In this document: piece by piece, positions 11,816-21,729 of the stretch
Layout: every line of letters starts with the position of its first letter
Position numbering within the stretch: position 1 is the first letter of the stretch
From: Pseudoponticoccus marisrubri
Lineage (GTDB): Bacteria; Pseudomonadota; Alphaproteobacteria; Rhodobacterales; Rhodobacteraceae
Direction of reading: 5' to 3'
DNA: 64,000 nt
Assembly (NCBI RefSeq): GCF_001482405.1
Contig: NZ_LPXO01000002.1
Location: forward strand, 186,001 to 250,000
Notes under the pieces: generated by a model
The model's database searches: none
The model's input: only the letters and a program-made list of their open reading frames with translations
Told to the model about the DNA's origin: nothing
Program-made: the position numbers and the translations under genes

Positions 11816-11834
11816 AGGTCACTATTACTGACCT
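11816..11834. promoter_or_regulatory. Palindromic operator candidate between the oxidoreductase and lysR genes
   Basis: AGGTCA-CTATTAC-TGACCT is a perfect 6-bp inverted repeat with a 7-bp spacer. Its inner bases TCA-N7-TGA fit the T-N11-A core of LysR-type binding sites. It lies 47 bases upstream of the oxidoreductase start and about 94 bases before the regulator start. Confidence 0.55.
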
Positions 11835-11927
11835 GAACAGGGAATTTTTCGTGATCGGGGCCTGTTCCGACATGCCATCAGCGAAATAGTCATCTATGCA
11901 CGGCATGGATCGTGGCAGGGGATTTTT

Positions 11928-12842
11928 GTGAACGACATGGACTGGGACAAGCTCAGAATATTTCACGCCGTCGCGGATGCCGGCAGCCTGACCCATGCCG
12001 GCGACGCGCTGCACCTGTCGCAATCGGCGGTGTCGCGGCAGGTCCGCGCGCTCGAGGAATCGCTGAACACCACGCTGTTCCACCGCCATGCGCGCGGGCT
12101 GATCCTGACCGAGCAGGGCGAATTGCTGTTCGATGCGACCTCGTCGATGATCAAGCGGATCGACGCCGCCACCGCGCGCATCCGCGACAGCGAGGAAGAG
12201 GTGTTCGGCAACCTTCGCGTCACCACCACCTACGGGTTCGGCGCGCTCTGGCTGGCGCCGCGGCTGACCAAGCTCTACGAGAAATATCCCGATCTCAACA
12301 TCGACCTCATGCTCGAGGAGCGGGTGCTGGACCTGCCCATGCGCGAGGCCGATGTCGCCATCCGCATGAAGGAGCCCAGCCAGGCGGACCTGATCCGCAA
12401 GCGGCTGATGACGATCCGCATGCGCCTCTACGCCTCGCCCGACTACCTCGCCATCCATGGCGAGCCGCACGAGATGGCCGATATCGCCAAGCACCGCCTG
12501 ATCTGCCAGAGCCCCAGCGCCGCGCAGGTCTCGGCCGGCGCGCAGCTGGTGCAGGAGCTGTTCACCCATGACGTGAGCTCGACCCTGACGGTCAACAACT
12601 ATTTCGGCGTCCTGCAGGCGGTGATCTCGAACCTCGGGATCGGCGTGCTGCCCGACTACATCATCGAGGACTTTCCGACGATCGTGCGCGTGCTGCCTGA
12701 TGTGGAATCGGTCGAAGTGCCCGTTTTTCTGGCATATCCGGAAGAACTGCGCCAATCCAAGCGCATCGCTGCCTTCCGCGACTTCGTTCAGGAAGAGATC
12801 ATCGCCCATCGCCGCACCCTCAAGGCGCTTGGCACCGAGTAG
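11928..12842 (+). CDS. LysR-family transcriptional regulator
   Basis: A 304-residue regulator with an N-terminal winged helix-turn-helix (MDWDKLRIFHAVADAGSLTH, then LSQSAVSRQVRALEESLN at about residues 31-48) and a C-terminal substrate-binding domain from about residue 95. The GTG at 11928 has AGGGGA five bases upstream; an ATG three codons later is the alternative. It diverges from the indolepyruvate oxidoreductase gene with an inverted repeat between them, so it probably controls that gene in response to an aromatic catabolite. That target is inferred from position only. Confidence 0.88.
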   Translation: MNDMDWDKLRIFHAVADAGSLTHAGDALHLSQSAVSRQVRALEESLNTTLFHRHARGLILTEQGELLFDATSSMIKRIDAATARIRDSEEEVFGNLRVTTTYGFGALWLAPRLTKLYEKYPDLNIDLMLEERVLDLPMREADVAIRMKEPSQADLIRKRLMTIRMRLYASPDYLAIHGEPHEMADIAKHRLICQSPSAAQVSAGAQLVQELFTHDVSSTLTVNNYFGVLQAVISNLGIGVLPDYIIEDFPTIVRVLPDVESVEVPVFLAYPEELRQSKRIAAFRDFVQEEIIAHRRTLKALGTE

Positions 12843-12851
12843 ACACAACCT

Positions 12852-12866
12852 GAACAAGAAGTGAAC
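12852..12866 (+). promoter_or_regulatory. GAAC-N7-GAAC box (SOS-like)
   Basis: GAAC-AAGAAGT-GAAC matches the alphaproteobacterial LexA consensus GAAC-N7-GAAC. It lies ten bases after the lysR stop and about 105 bases before the start of the small-RNA candidate. A match of eight defined bases can occur by chance. Confidence 0.3.
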
Positions 12867-12921
12867 CGTGTGGTATGCATATCACGCATAGCGGCAATGC
12901 TGCACGCGCGGCATGATTGTT

Positions 12922-12950
12922 CTTGATCGACTCTGCTTCGATGACATATT
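12922..12950 (+). promoter_or_regulatory. Promoter candidate for the small RNA, RpoH-like
   Basis: CTTGAT at 12922-12927 and CATATT at 12945-12950 are separated by 17 bases. The pair resembles the CTTGAa/CcATnT pattern of heat-shock sigma promoters and also fits a relaxed sigma-70 promoter. It would start a transcript near 12957. Confidence 0.4.
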
Positions 12951-12956
12951 CGGCAG

Positions 12957-13039
12957 ACGAACGATGAAACGCGCATTCGCGTATCATCTTTCACCTCCCT
13001 GTTGGACTTCGGCCGAGCTTTGTGCTCGGCCTTTTTTTT
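12957..13039 (+). ncRNA. Candidate small RNA with anti-Shine-Dalgarno motif
   Basis: A promoter-like pair at 12922-12950 and a strong terminator at 13011-13039 bracket about 83 bases without a convincing plus-strand gene. The predicted transcript has a small 5' hairpin (ACGCG-CATT-CGCGT, 12969-12982), an open middle with UCACCUCCCU at 12991-13000, and the terminator stem. The layout and the CCUCC motif recall the alphaproteobacterial CcsR/suhB-type RNAs, which carry CCUCCUCCC; the match is only partial. The other strand has a 55-codon frame with a strong ribosome site made of the same bases, so the region could instead hold that small gene. Confidence 0.45.
13011..13039 (+). terminator. Strong intrinsic terminator
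   Basis: GGCCGAGC and GCTCGGCC form an 8-bp perfect stem around TTTGT, followed at once by eight T. It is the clearest intrinsic terminator in the window and points to a plus-strand transcript ending here, 170 bases after the lysR stop. Confidence 0.85.
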
Positions 13040-13137
13040 GGCCCGATGCCCGGATTGCGCGCCACGCGGCGACGCCATGATTGCGCAGGACGCGCAAAGG
13101 GCGCAAGCTGGTTGGTGACAGACCGGAGGGCGCGCGC

Positions 13138-13713
13138 ATGGCCGAGGACCGCAACCTGACCTGCCGGTGCGGGCAGATGGCGTGGAGCATCGCGGGCGAC
13201 GCGCCCGGCACGCATCTTGTCTGCCATTGCCGCGACTGCCAGGGGTTCGCCCGCCATCTTGGCGTGGCCGAGGCAATGCTGGACGCCCATGGCGGGACCG
13301 AGCTGTTCCAGATCGCGCCCGAGAACCTGCGCCTGACAGACGGGGTCGACCACCTTTCCGTGCTGCGGCTGAGCGACAAGGGGCTGTTGCGCTGGTATGC
13401 CGGCTGTTGCGGCACGCCCATCGCCAACACCCTGCCCGGCCCGGGCCTGCCCTTTGCCGGCATGGTGCTGCCGCGCGAGGCGCCCGGCTTCGGCCCGATC
13501 ACCGCGCGCACCGGGACCGCCGCCACCGGCGGCGCGGTCAAGGCGCGGGGGGGCCTGCGCGCCGGCCTGTCGCTGATGGTGCGCGCCTTGCGCAGCCGGT
13601 TGACCGGCGGGCATCGCCGCACGCCCTTCTTCGGACCCGACGGCGCGCCGGTGCGCCACCCCAAGGTACTCAGCGCGCAGGAGCGCGCGGCCGCCGGGCT
13701 CGATCCCGCCTGA
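13138..13713 (+). CDS. GFA/CENP-V-like zinc-binding protein
   Basis: A 191-residue protein with paired cysteine motifs CRCGQ near residue 9 and CHCRDCQ near residue 31, then AGCCGTPI. This is the zinc-site layout of the glutathione-dependent formaldehyde-activating (GFA) fold, but the family is broad and most members have no proven activity. The ATG at 13138 follows GGAGGG by eight bases. The C-terminal third (from about residue 135) is basic and lies outside the GFA fold. The methyltransferase gene begins ten bases after its stop, so they are likely one operon. Confidence 0.75.
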   Translation: MAEDRNLTCRCGQMAWSIAGDAPGTHLVCHCRDCQGFARHLGVAEAMLDAHGGTELFQIAPENLRLTDGVDHLSVLRLSDKGLLRWYAGCCGTPIANTLPGPGLPFAGMVLPREAPGFGPITARTGTAATGGAVKARGGLRAGLSLMVRALRSRLTGGHRRTPFFGPDGAPVRHPKVLSAQERAAAGLDPA

Positions 13714-13723
13714 AAGGATGCCC

Positions 13724-14602
13724 ATGTCTGACCCACCTGCCCCGCAATTCGCACCCGAGAACGATGCGCAGCGCCGGTTCTGGGACGAGGGCCCGGGCCG
13801 CGTCTGGGCCGCGCTGCATGACGAGCTGGACGCGATGTATGCGCAGATCGGGGCCGCCGTGCTGGCCGCCGCCGCGCCGCAGCGCGGGGAATGCGCGCTG
13901 GATATCGGCTGTGGCGCGGGCGCCACGACACGGGCGCTGGCCCGCGCGGTCGGCCCCGAGGGACGGGCCACCGGACTCGATGTCTCCTCCAGTCTGCTGG
14001 GCGCGGCACGCGCGGCCAGTCAGGCTGCGCCCCCGGCCCCGGATTACGTGCTGGCCGATGCGCAGCTCTGGCGCCCCGCCACGCCCGTGGACCTGGCCCT
14101 GTCACGCATGGGCGTGATGTTCTTTGCCGATCCCGACGCGGCCTTCGCCAATATCCGCGCCATGCTGCGTCCCGGCGGCCGGCTGGCTTTCATCTGCTGG
14201 CGGGGCGCGGAGGAGAACCCGCTCTTCTCGCTGCCCCACACCGCGGCGGTCGAGATGCTGGGCCCGCCCGAGGACGCCGCCAGCGACCCCGACGCGCCCG
14301 GCCCCATGGCCTTTCGCGACCCCGACCGCGTCTTTGGCATCCTGCAGCGCAGCGGCTTTGAAAGGATCACGATCGAGACTGTGCACCCGCCGATCTCCTT
14401 TCCCGGCGATGTCACCCGCGCGGCAGAACTGGCCACGGCCGTGGGCCCCGCCTCGCGCCACCTGCGCGACAAGGGCGCCGGCCCCGAGGCGCTGGAACAG
14501 CTGCGTGCCCGGCTGCGCGACGACTTCGCGCCCTACAGCGCGGACGGCCTCTGCGTCCTGCCCGCGTCAATGAACCTTGTCACCGCGCGCAACCCGGGCT
14601 GA
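13724..14602 (+). CDS. Class I SAM-dependent methyltransferase
   Basis: A 292-residue protein with the SAM-binding motif I ALDIGCGAGATT at about residues 59-70, the acidic GLDVSSSLL strand and a motif IV region LALSRMGVMFFADP. The pattern is that of UbiE/COQ5-like small-molecule methyltransferases; the substrate is not evident. The ATG at 13724 has AAAGG seven bases upstream; another ATG two codons earlier is too close to it. It follows the GFA-like gene directly. Confidence 0.8.
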   Translation: MSDPPAPQFAPENDAQRRFWDEGPGRVWAALHDELDAMYAQIGAAVLAAAAPQRGECALDIGCGAGATTRALARAVGPEGRATGLDVSSSLLGAARAASQAAPPAPDYVLADAQLWRPATPVDLALSRMGVMFFADPDAAFANIRAMLRPGGRLAFICWRGAEENPLFSLPHTAAVEMLGPPEDAASDPDAPGPMAFRDPDRVFGILQRSGFERITIETVHPPISFPGDVTRAAELATAVGPASRHLRDKGAGPEALEQLRARLRDDFAPYSADGLCVLPASMNLVTARNPG

Positions 14603-14662
14603 CCCCTTCCCCCCATGCCTGCCATGCCGTAAAGAGCCGGCAGCCAGATGAGGGGAAACGGC

Positions 14663-16822
<2,160 letters not shown>

Positions 16823-16885
16823 GGCGCACGGGTTTGTCAGCCGGATCGGCTTTCCAAGCCGCCGCATCGCCCCCATATTCGGGGC

Positions 16886-17569
16886 ATGCTGAAGTTTACG
16901 CCGATCCTGCTGGCCATCCTCTACGCGCTCGCCATGTACCGCTTTTCCACCTGGCGGACGGGGCGCGAGCTTGACGCGCGCTCGACCGAGCTGGCCGATG
17001 GCCGGCTCAAGGCGCTGACCGACCGCATGGCCGCCGCGCTGGGGCTGGAGCGGATCAAGGTGCATATCTACGAGATCGAGCCGGTCAACGGGCTGGCCGC
17101 CCCGGACGGGCGCATCTTCATCACCCGCGGCTTCTACAACAAGTACCGCAATGGCGAGGTCACGGCCGAGGAACTGGCCTCGGTCATCGCGCATGAGCTG
17201 GGCCATGTGGCGCTGGGGCATTCGCGCCGGCGCATGATCGATTTCTCGGGCCAGAACGCGCTGCGCACCGCGCTGGCGATGATCCTCAGCCGCTTCCTGC
17301 CGGGCATCGGCGTCTATATCGCCAACGCGCTGACCACGCTGCTGGCCGCGCGGCTGTCCCGCTCGGACGAGTACGAGGCCGACGAGTATGCCGCCGCCCT
17401 GCTGACCCGCGCGGGCATCGGCATCGCGCCGCAGAAATCGCTTTTCGGCAAGCTCGAGGCGCTGACCCAAAGCCGCGGCGGCGCCATGCCCGCCTGGCTC
17501 ATGTCGCACCCCAAGACCGAGGCCCGCATCGCGGCGCTGGAAAAGCTGGAAGGCCGCTGGGCAGACTGA
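16886..17569 (+). CDS. M48-family metalloprotease (HtpX/Oma1-like), membrane anchored
   Basis: A 227-residue zinc protease with one N-terminal membrane segment (about residues 3-18) and the zinc motif HELGH at residues 103-107. The third ligand is probably the first Glu of the downstream DEYEADEYA. A second hydrophobic stretch lies at about residues 133-160. Proteases of this family take part in membrane-protein quality control. The ATG at 16886 puts the anchor at the very start. It follows purL by 63 bases; no functional link is evident. Confidence 0.85.
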   Translation: MLKFTPILLAILYALAMYRFSTWRTGRELDARSTELADGRLKALTDRMAAALGLERIKVHIYEIEPVNGLAAPDGRIFITRGFYNKYRNGEVTAEELASVIAHELGHVALGHSRRRMIDFSGQNALRTALAMILSRFLPGIGVYIANALTTLLAARLSRSDEYEADEYAAALLTRAGIGIAPQKSLFGKLEALTQSRGGAMPAWLMSHPKTEARIAALEKLEGRWAD

Positions 17570-17691
17570 GACCGCCCGCCCGGGGCCGTCATTCCGCGAC
17601 TCGCAGAAATGTGCTAAGATAAGAGGCGTCCTTTCTCTGTGATGCCGTTTTATCAGTCTCTTTTCAGACCGCCTTTCTTCGAGGATCCGAC

Positions 17692-18063
17692 ATGCCCGTT
17701 TTCCGGACCACCATCGCTTTCGGCCTGTCCGCCGCGCTTGCGCTTGCCCCCTTGCCCGCCGCAGCCACCTCCCTGACCGCCGCGGAATGCGTCCAGGCGC
17801 AGGACTCCGCGCTGAATTATTACAAGCAGGCCAAGGCCAACACGAAACTCTTCCCCACCGAGGCCGATGCCAAGCGCGGCGCGCAGACCTATTTCGCGCG
17901 CCGGATCATGGCGGAGCTGGGCCAGACCAAGACCGCCACCCATGCCGATTACACCGAGGCGGTGGAGCATTGCCGCCGCAAGACCGCCGGGGACATCTCG
18001 AAACTGATCGGGCTGCTGGGCGCGGTCGCGCTCAAGGGTGTGCGCGGCCCCAAGACCAACTGA
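17692..18063 (+). CDS. Secreted protein of unknown function
   Basis: A 123-residue protein with a clear Sec signal peptide: hydrophobic core at about residues 7-20 and an AAA cleavage region near residue 25. The mature part is mostly helical and has two cysteines (in AAECVQ and VEHCRRK) that could form a disulfide in the periplasm. The start has GAGGAT seven bases upstream. The sequence at 17610-17625 (CTAAGATAAGAGG) could hold a -10 element. I do not recognise the family. Confidence 0.65.
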   Translation: MPVFRTTIAFGLSAALALAPLPAAATSLTAAECVQAQDSALNYYKQAKANTKLFPTEADAKRGAQTYFARRIMAELGQTKTATHADYTEAVEHCRRKTAGDISKLIGLLGAVALKGVRGPKTN

Positions 18064-18072
18064 GCGCCGCGC

Positions 18073-19227
18073 TCAGCCCTCCGGCGGCGAAACGAGGTCG
18101 AACCCAGCCTGCGCGACATCGACCCCGTTGACCTGCACCACCACGCCATGCGGCCCGGGATGCAGGCGGAAGGTCGTGGCATCGCCCTTCATCCGGTGCC
18201 GCTTGGTCAGGGTCAGCGGCGCGCCGGGCGACAGCTCGGCCGTCTTCAGCTTGAACACCTTCTCGGCCGGATCCCGCCCGGGACGGTGAAAGCGCAGGCG
18301 ATAGTCGACCATCACCGGCAGCGCCCGCTCTGCCTCCAGCGTGACGGCAAAGACAAGCGCGTTCCCCACCGGCACGAATGGTGTCTTGATCGTCAGTGCC
18401 GCACGCACCCCGCCCGCGCGGTAGCCGAGGAAATCCAGCGCGCCCCGCTCGCCGCGTTTGACCGCGGTGCGCAGGCTGTGCCGGGTGATCCAGGCCAGCT
18501 CCTCCGGCGCCTGCCGCCCCTGCGCCTGCCAGTCGGCAAGATGGGCCAGCACCGTGTCGGGCAGGATCTTGGACAGGTCGTTCATGTGATTGGCGACCGA
18601 GCGAGTGACATAGCGCGTCGGATCGGCGTGCAACCGGTCGAGAAAGCGCAGCGGCACGCGCGGGTCGAGCGTGATGTCCCGCGCCCAGGGCAGGCGCGGC
18701 CGCGTGCCCTCGCTCACCAGCCGGCGAACATGGTAGTTGGGATCGTCGCACCACCTCTCCAGCCGCGCCAGCGTGTCCTCCGGCCAGCGATCGAGGAAGG
18801 GCCGGATGTAATATTCCATGGAGAACCGCTGCGTGGCCGCGTGCAGCAGGTCGAGCGCGCGCTCGCGATGCTCCTCCAACCCGTGCCGCACGGCCAGCAC
18901 GCCCGGCACCGCGTGGATGAACCGACCGAAATCCCCGTCCCGGCGCGCCGGATCCAGCGGCGGCGGCATGGCAGCCTCCAGCGCCTCCGCCATTTCGGAA
19001 AAGGCCTGCGGCAGGTAGGGCTCGAGGCAATCCGCAATCCAGTCCAGCCGGGCCAGAAGGGGCCGCCCGGGCAGACCGGCCATCACCGCGCGAAGGAAGG
19101 CCTCCGGATCGAAGCCCGGCAGGACAGCGTGTTCGCGCGCCAGGTCCCCGACCGTCTCGGCATTGAACAGCTGGTCGGCCAGCGAGACCCCGGCCCCGCC
19201 GCCCGCCCCGTCAGGCCCGCGCGCCAT
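18073..19227 (-). CDS. DNA alkylation repair protein, AlkC/AlkD-like HEAT repeats
   Basis: A 384-residue protein whose first 240 residues are helical repeats with the AlkC-type core WCDDPNYHVRRLVSEGTRPR LPWA (positions near 18680-18740). Residues 270-384 form a beta-rich C-terminal domain, as in longer AlkC homologues. Such proteins excise alkylated bases such as 3-methyladenine or 3-methylcytosine without base flipping. Its stop lies 10 bases from that of the secreted protein (tail to tail). An AT-rich palindrome pair separates it from the upstream SDR gene. Confidence 0.8.
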   Translation of the reverse strand: MARGPDGAGGGAGVSLADQLFNAETVGDLAREHAVLPGFDPEAFLRAVMAGLPGRPLLARLDWIADCLEPYLPQAFSEMAEALEAAMPPPLDPARRDGDFGRFIHAVPGVLAVRHGLEEHRERALDLLHAATQRFSMEYYIRPFLDRWPEDTLARLERWCDDPNYHVRRLVSEGTRPRLPWARDITLDPRVPLRFLDRLHADPTRYVTRSVANHMNDLSKILPDTVLAHLADWQAQGRQAPEELAWITRHSLRTAVKRGERGALDFLGYRAGGVRAALTIKTPFVPVGNALVFAVTLEAERALPVMVDYRLRFHRPGRDPAEKVFKLKTAELSPGAPLTLTKRHRMKGDATTFRLHPGPHGVVVQVNGVDVAQAGFDLVSPPEG

Positions 19228-19259
19228 GCGAGGATAGGCTCCGACGATCCCGCCCGCGG

Positions 19260-19304
19260 AAATTTCTTACAAAGAAATTTGCAAAAATCGTGCACGATTT
19301 TTGC
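19260..19304. repeat. AT-rich palindrome pair after the SDR gene
   Basis: A perfect 24-bp palindrome at 19281-19304 (arms GCAAAAATCGTG) is followed by a 9-bp inverted repeat AAATTTCTT at 19260-19268 and its complement at 19272-19280. They lie 16 bases after the SDR stop codon. The layout matches the GC-rich arrays after argC and tkt, but the sequences differ. Confidence 0.75.
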
Positions 19305-19319
19305 CCGGCCCCGACCCGG

Positions 19320-20099
19320 TCACAGCGTGGCATTCGTCGCGCCACCGTCCAGCAGGATGTTCTGGCCGACGATGAATCCCGCATGTCGGGAACAGAGAAA
19401 GGCGCACATCTGGCCGAACTCCTCGCGCGTGCCGTAGCGGCGCGCCGGAATGGTCGCCTCGCGTTTCGCGCGCGCCGCGTCGAGCGAGATTCCCTCCTGC
19501 TCGGCCACGCCCGTATCGAGCGACAGCGCCCGGTCCGTGGCATGGATCCCCGGCAGCAGGTTGTTCACGATCACCCCCTGCGGCGCCACCTGCCGCGCGG
19601 TGCCGGCGACATAGCCCGTCAGCCCCGTGCGCGCGGTGTTGGACAGGCCCAGCACCGCGATGGGCGCCTTGACCGATTGCGAGGTGATGTTGACCACCCG
19701 GCCCCAGCCCTTGTCGATCATCGCCGGCATCAGCGCGGTCATCAGCGCGATCGGCGTCAGCATGTTGGCGTCCAGCGCGGCGAGGAAATCCTCGCGTCCC
19801 CAATCCTGCCACAGGCCCGGCGGCGGGCCGCCCGCATTGGTCACCAGGATGTCCACGTCGCCGGCTGCCTCCAGCACCTCGGCGCGGCCCTCTTCCGAGA
19901 CGATATCGGCCGGCACCGTCTTGACGCTGACCTGGAACCGGCCGCGGATCTCTTCTGCCGTGGCTTCCAGCGCCTCGGCGCCGCGCGCATTCATCACCAG
20001 GTCGACCCCGGCCTCGGCCAGCGCCTCGGCGCAGCCCCGGCCCAGCCCCTTGGACGAGGCGCAGACCAGCGCCCGTTTTCCGCGAATCCCCAGATCCAT
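19320..20099 (-). CDS. SDR-family protein, FabG-like but with altered active site
   Basis: A 259-residue Rossmann protein with CASSKGLGRGCAEALAEAG as the nucleotide-binding region and VTNAGGPPPG as the NAG motif. The usual Tyr-x-x-x-Lys pair is missing: the segment reads LGLSNTARTGLTGY where a Tyr and a Lys are expected. A subgroup of beta-ketoacyl-reductase-like SDRs is known to lack the normal tetrad, and this protein appears to belong there, so its activity is uncertain. The ATG at 20099 has GGAAGGAAG ten bases upstream. It diverges from the Hint-domain gene. Confidence 0.8.
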   Translation of the reverse strand: MDLGIRGKRALVCASSKGLGRGCAEALAEAGVDLVMNARGAEALEATAEEIRGRFQVSVKTVPADIVSEEGRAEVLEAAGDVDILVTNAGGPPPGLWQDWGREDFLAALDANMLTPIALMTALMPAMIDKGWGRVVNITSQSVKAPIAVLGLSNTARTGLTGYVAGTARQVAPQGVIVNNLLPGIHATDRALSLDTGVAEQEGISLDAARAKREATIPARRYGTREEFGQMCAFLCSRHAGFIVGQNILLDGGATNATL

Positions 20100-20293
20100 G
20101 ACGGTCTTCCTTCCTTCCGGCGGCCGCCCCGGGCCGCGCATTGTCCTGTTCTCCGGCCCGGCCGCGGCGCGGCCGGCAAATCGCCGGATCGGCGGCCATT
20201 TGATGACACATTCCCTTGCCATACAACCCGCGATACAGTGCCTTGCAGCATCGCGCCCGCCCGCGGCGCGCCCGAAGGACAGGTTTGCCCCTC

Positions 20294-21310
20294 ATGCCCA
20301 CACCGGATCCGCACCGTTCCGCGCACACCTTCCATGTCTACCGCGCCGAGGGGCTGCGCGTCGTGAACGGCGCCAACCTCGGCGATCCGCTGGGCATTGC
20401 CGAGGAGCTGGTGCCCGACGATCTTTACCGCCTCTCGCCGCTGGCCGCACCGGCGCCGCTGCGCGTCGAGACGCGCGCCACGCCGCCCTTCCGCATCGCC
20501 GCGGACAGCCCGATGGGGGCGCCGGGCGCGGATCTGCATCTCGATTGCTGCCTGACCTTCATGTCGGGCACCGGTGAGACCACGGAATGCGTCGTGCTGG
20601 TCGAGACCGATGTCGCGGGCGATATCCGCGCGGTCTATGCGCTGCCGCTGGCCGCGCTGCATCCCAGCGCCGATTATGCGCTGGTCGGGCTGTCGCGCGA
20701 CACCGCGCTGCAGCGGGTGGCGCAGATCGCCTGCGTCTCCTTCACCGGGGGCACGCTGATCACCATGGCGGACGGCGCGCAGCGCGCGGTCGAGGATCTG
20801 CGCCCCGGCGACCGCGTGCTGACCCGCGATGACGGCGCGCAGCCGATCCGCTGGATCGGGCGGCACACGACGCGGGCCACCGGCGCCTTCGCCCCGATCT
20901 GCATCCGGACCGGCGTGCTCAACAACAGCCGCGACCTGCTGGTCAGCCCCGATCACCGGCTGTTCATCTACCAGCGCGAGGACCGTCTGGGCGCCGGCCG
21001 GGCCGAGCTGCTGGTCCGTGCGCGCCACCTGGTCGATGGCGACCGGATCCGGACCGTGCCGGGCGGGTTCGTGGACTATTACCAGATGCTCTTCGACGCG
21101 CACCAGATCATCTATGCCGAGGGGATCGCCGCGGAATCCCTGCTGATCGATTCGCGCACCCGTGCCGCCCTGCCCGAGGACCTGGACGACCACCTGGCCG
21201 CGCTGCTGCCCGATCACCGCAAGAGCGATCACCGCGCGCTGGAGGTGCAGGAAGGGCTGCTGGCCCGGCCGGGTGTGGCCGAGCTGCTGCGCAAATCCTC
21301 GGCCGGCTAG
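20294..21310 (+). CDS. Hint-domain protein
   Basis: A 338-residue protein. Residues 1-150 are an N-terminal domain I do not recognise. Residues 150-300 are a Hint (Hedgehog/intein) domain: FTGGTLITMADGAQRAVEDL, then PGDRVLTRDDGAQPIRWIG, SPDHRLFI and EGIAAESLL. In most bacterial relatives a Cys opens the domain (CFTPGT-like). Here the aligned residue is Ser (SFTGGT) and a Cys lies two residues earlier. No C-terminal intein Asn pair is evident. Similar proteins are common in Rhodobacterales, often next to secreted calcium-binding proteins. No secretion signal is seen. Confidence 0.75.
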   Translation: MPTPDPHRSAHTFHVYRAEGLRVVNGANLGDPLGIAEELVPDDLYRLSPLAAPAPLRVETRATPPFRIAADSPMGAPGADLHLDCCLTFMSGTGETTECVVLVETDVAGDIRAVYALPLAALHPSADYALVGLSRDTALQRVAQIACVSFTGGTLITMADGAQRAVEDLRPGDRVLTRDDGAQPIRWIGRHTTRATGAFAPICIRTGVLNNSRDLLVSPDHRLFIYQREDRLGAGRAELLVRARHLVDGDRIRTVPGGFVDYYQMLFDAHQIIYAEGIAAESLLIDSRTRAALPEDLDDHLAALLPDHRKSDHRALEVQEGLLARPGVAELLRKSSAG

Positions 21311-21338
21311 AGCCGGACTCGACGCCTACTTGCCGTGC

Positions 21339-21710
21339 CTACATGCCGTAGAAGAACTCCTCGCGGACGATCTTGCCATCGGCCACGTGGTAGACGGCGA
21401 CCTCCTTCATCTCGCTGACCTCGCCGGTCTGCGTGTTCTTCGCCTTCATGTCGAAGATCACGGCGAACCGGTCATCGCCATGCGGGAACGGATCGCTGAT
21501 CATGCCCTCCAGCACCTCGAAATTGGCGTCCCACCAGGCATGTTTGCCCTTGATCCCGTCAAGCCCGTGCGTCTCGCGGCTGCCGCCCTCCTCCATGGCC
21601 ATCGCCTCGACCGAGACGGCATCCGCGGCATAAAGCTTGTCGAGATTCTCCTTCTCGCGCCCCTCGCGGCAGCCGGCGACCAGCGCATTGGCAAGTGTCA
21701 TGAAATCCAT
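21339..21710 (-). CDS. SnoaL-like (NTF2-fold) protein
   Basis: A 123-residue protein with the SnoaL/NTF2 pattern: N-terminal helices with LDKLYAADAVSVE, then GLDGIKGKHAWWDANF and a C-terminal sheet AVYHVADGKIVREEFFYGM. Members are enzymes or binding proteins for small molecules; no specific role can be read. The ATG has GGAGG nine bases upstream. A GTTC-N7-GTTC box lies 20 bases upstream of the start, so DNA damage control is possible. It faces the Hint gene tail to tail. Confidence 0.75.
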   Translation of the reverse strand: MDFMTLANALVAGCREGREKENLDKLYAADAVSVEAMAMEEGGSRETHGLDGIKGKHAWWDANFEVLEGMISDPFPHGDDRFAVIFDMKAKNTQTGEVSEMKEVAVYHVADGKIVREEFFYGM

Positions 21711-21729
21711 ATCCGTCCTCCCTGAAAAT

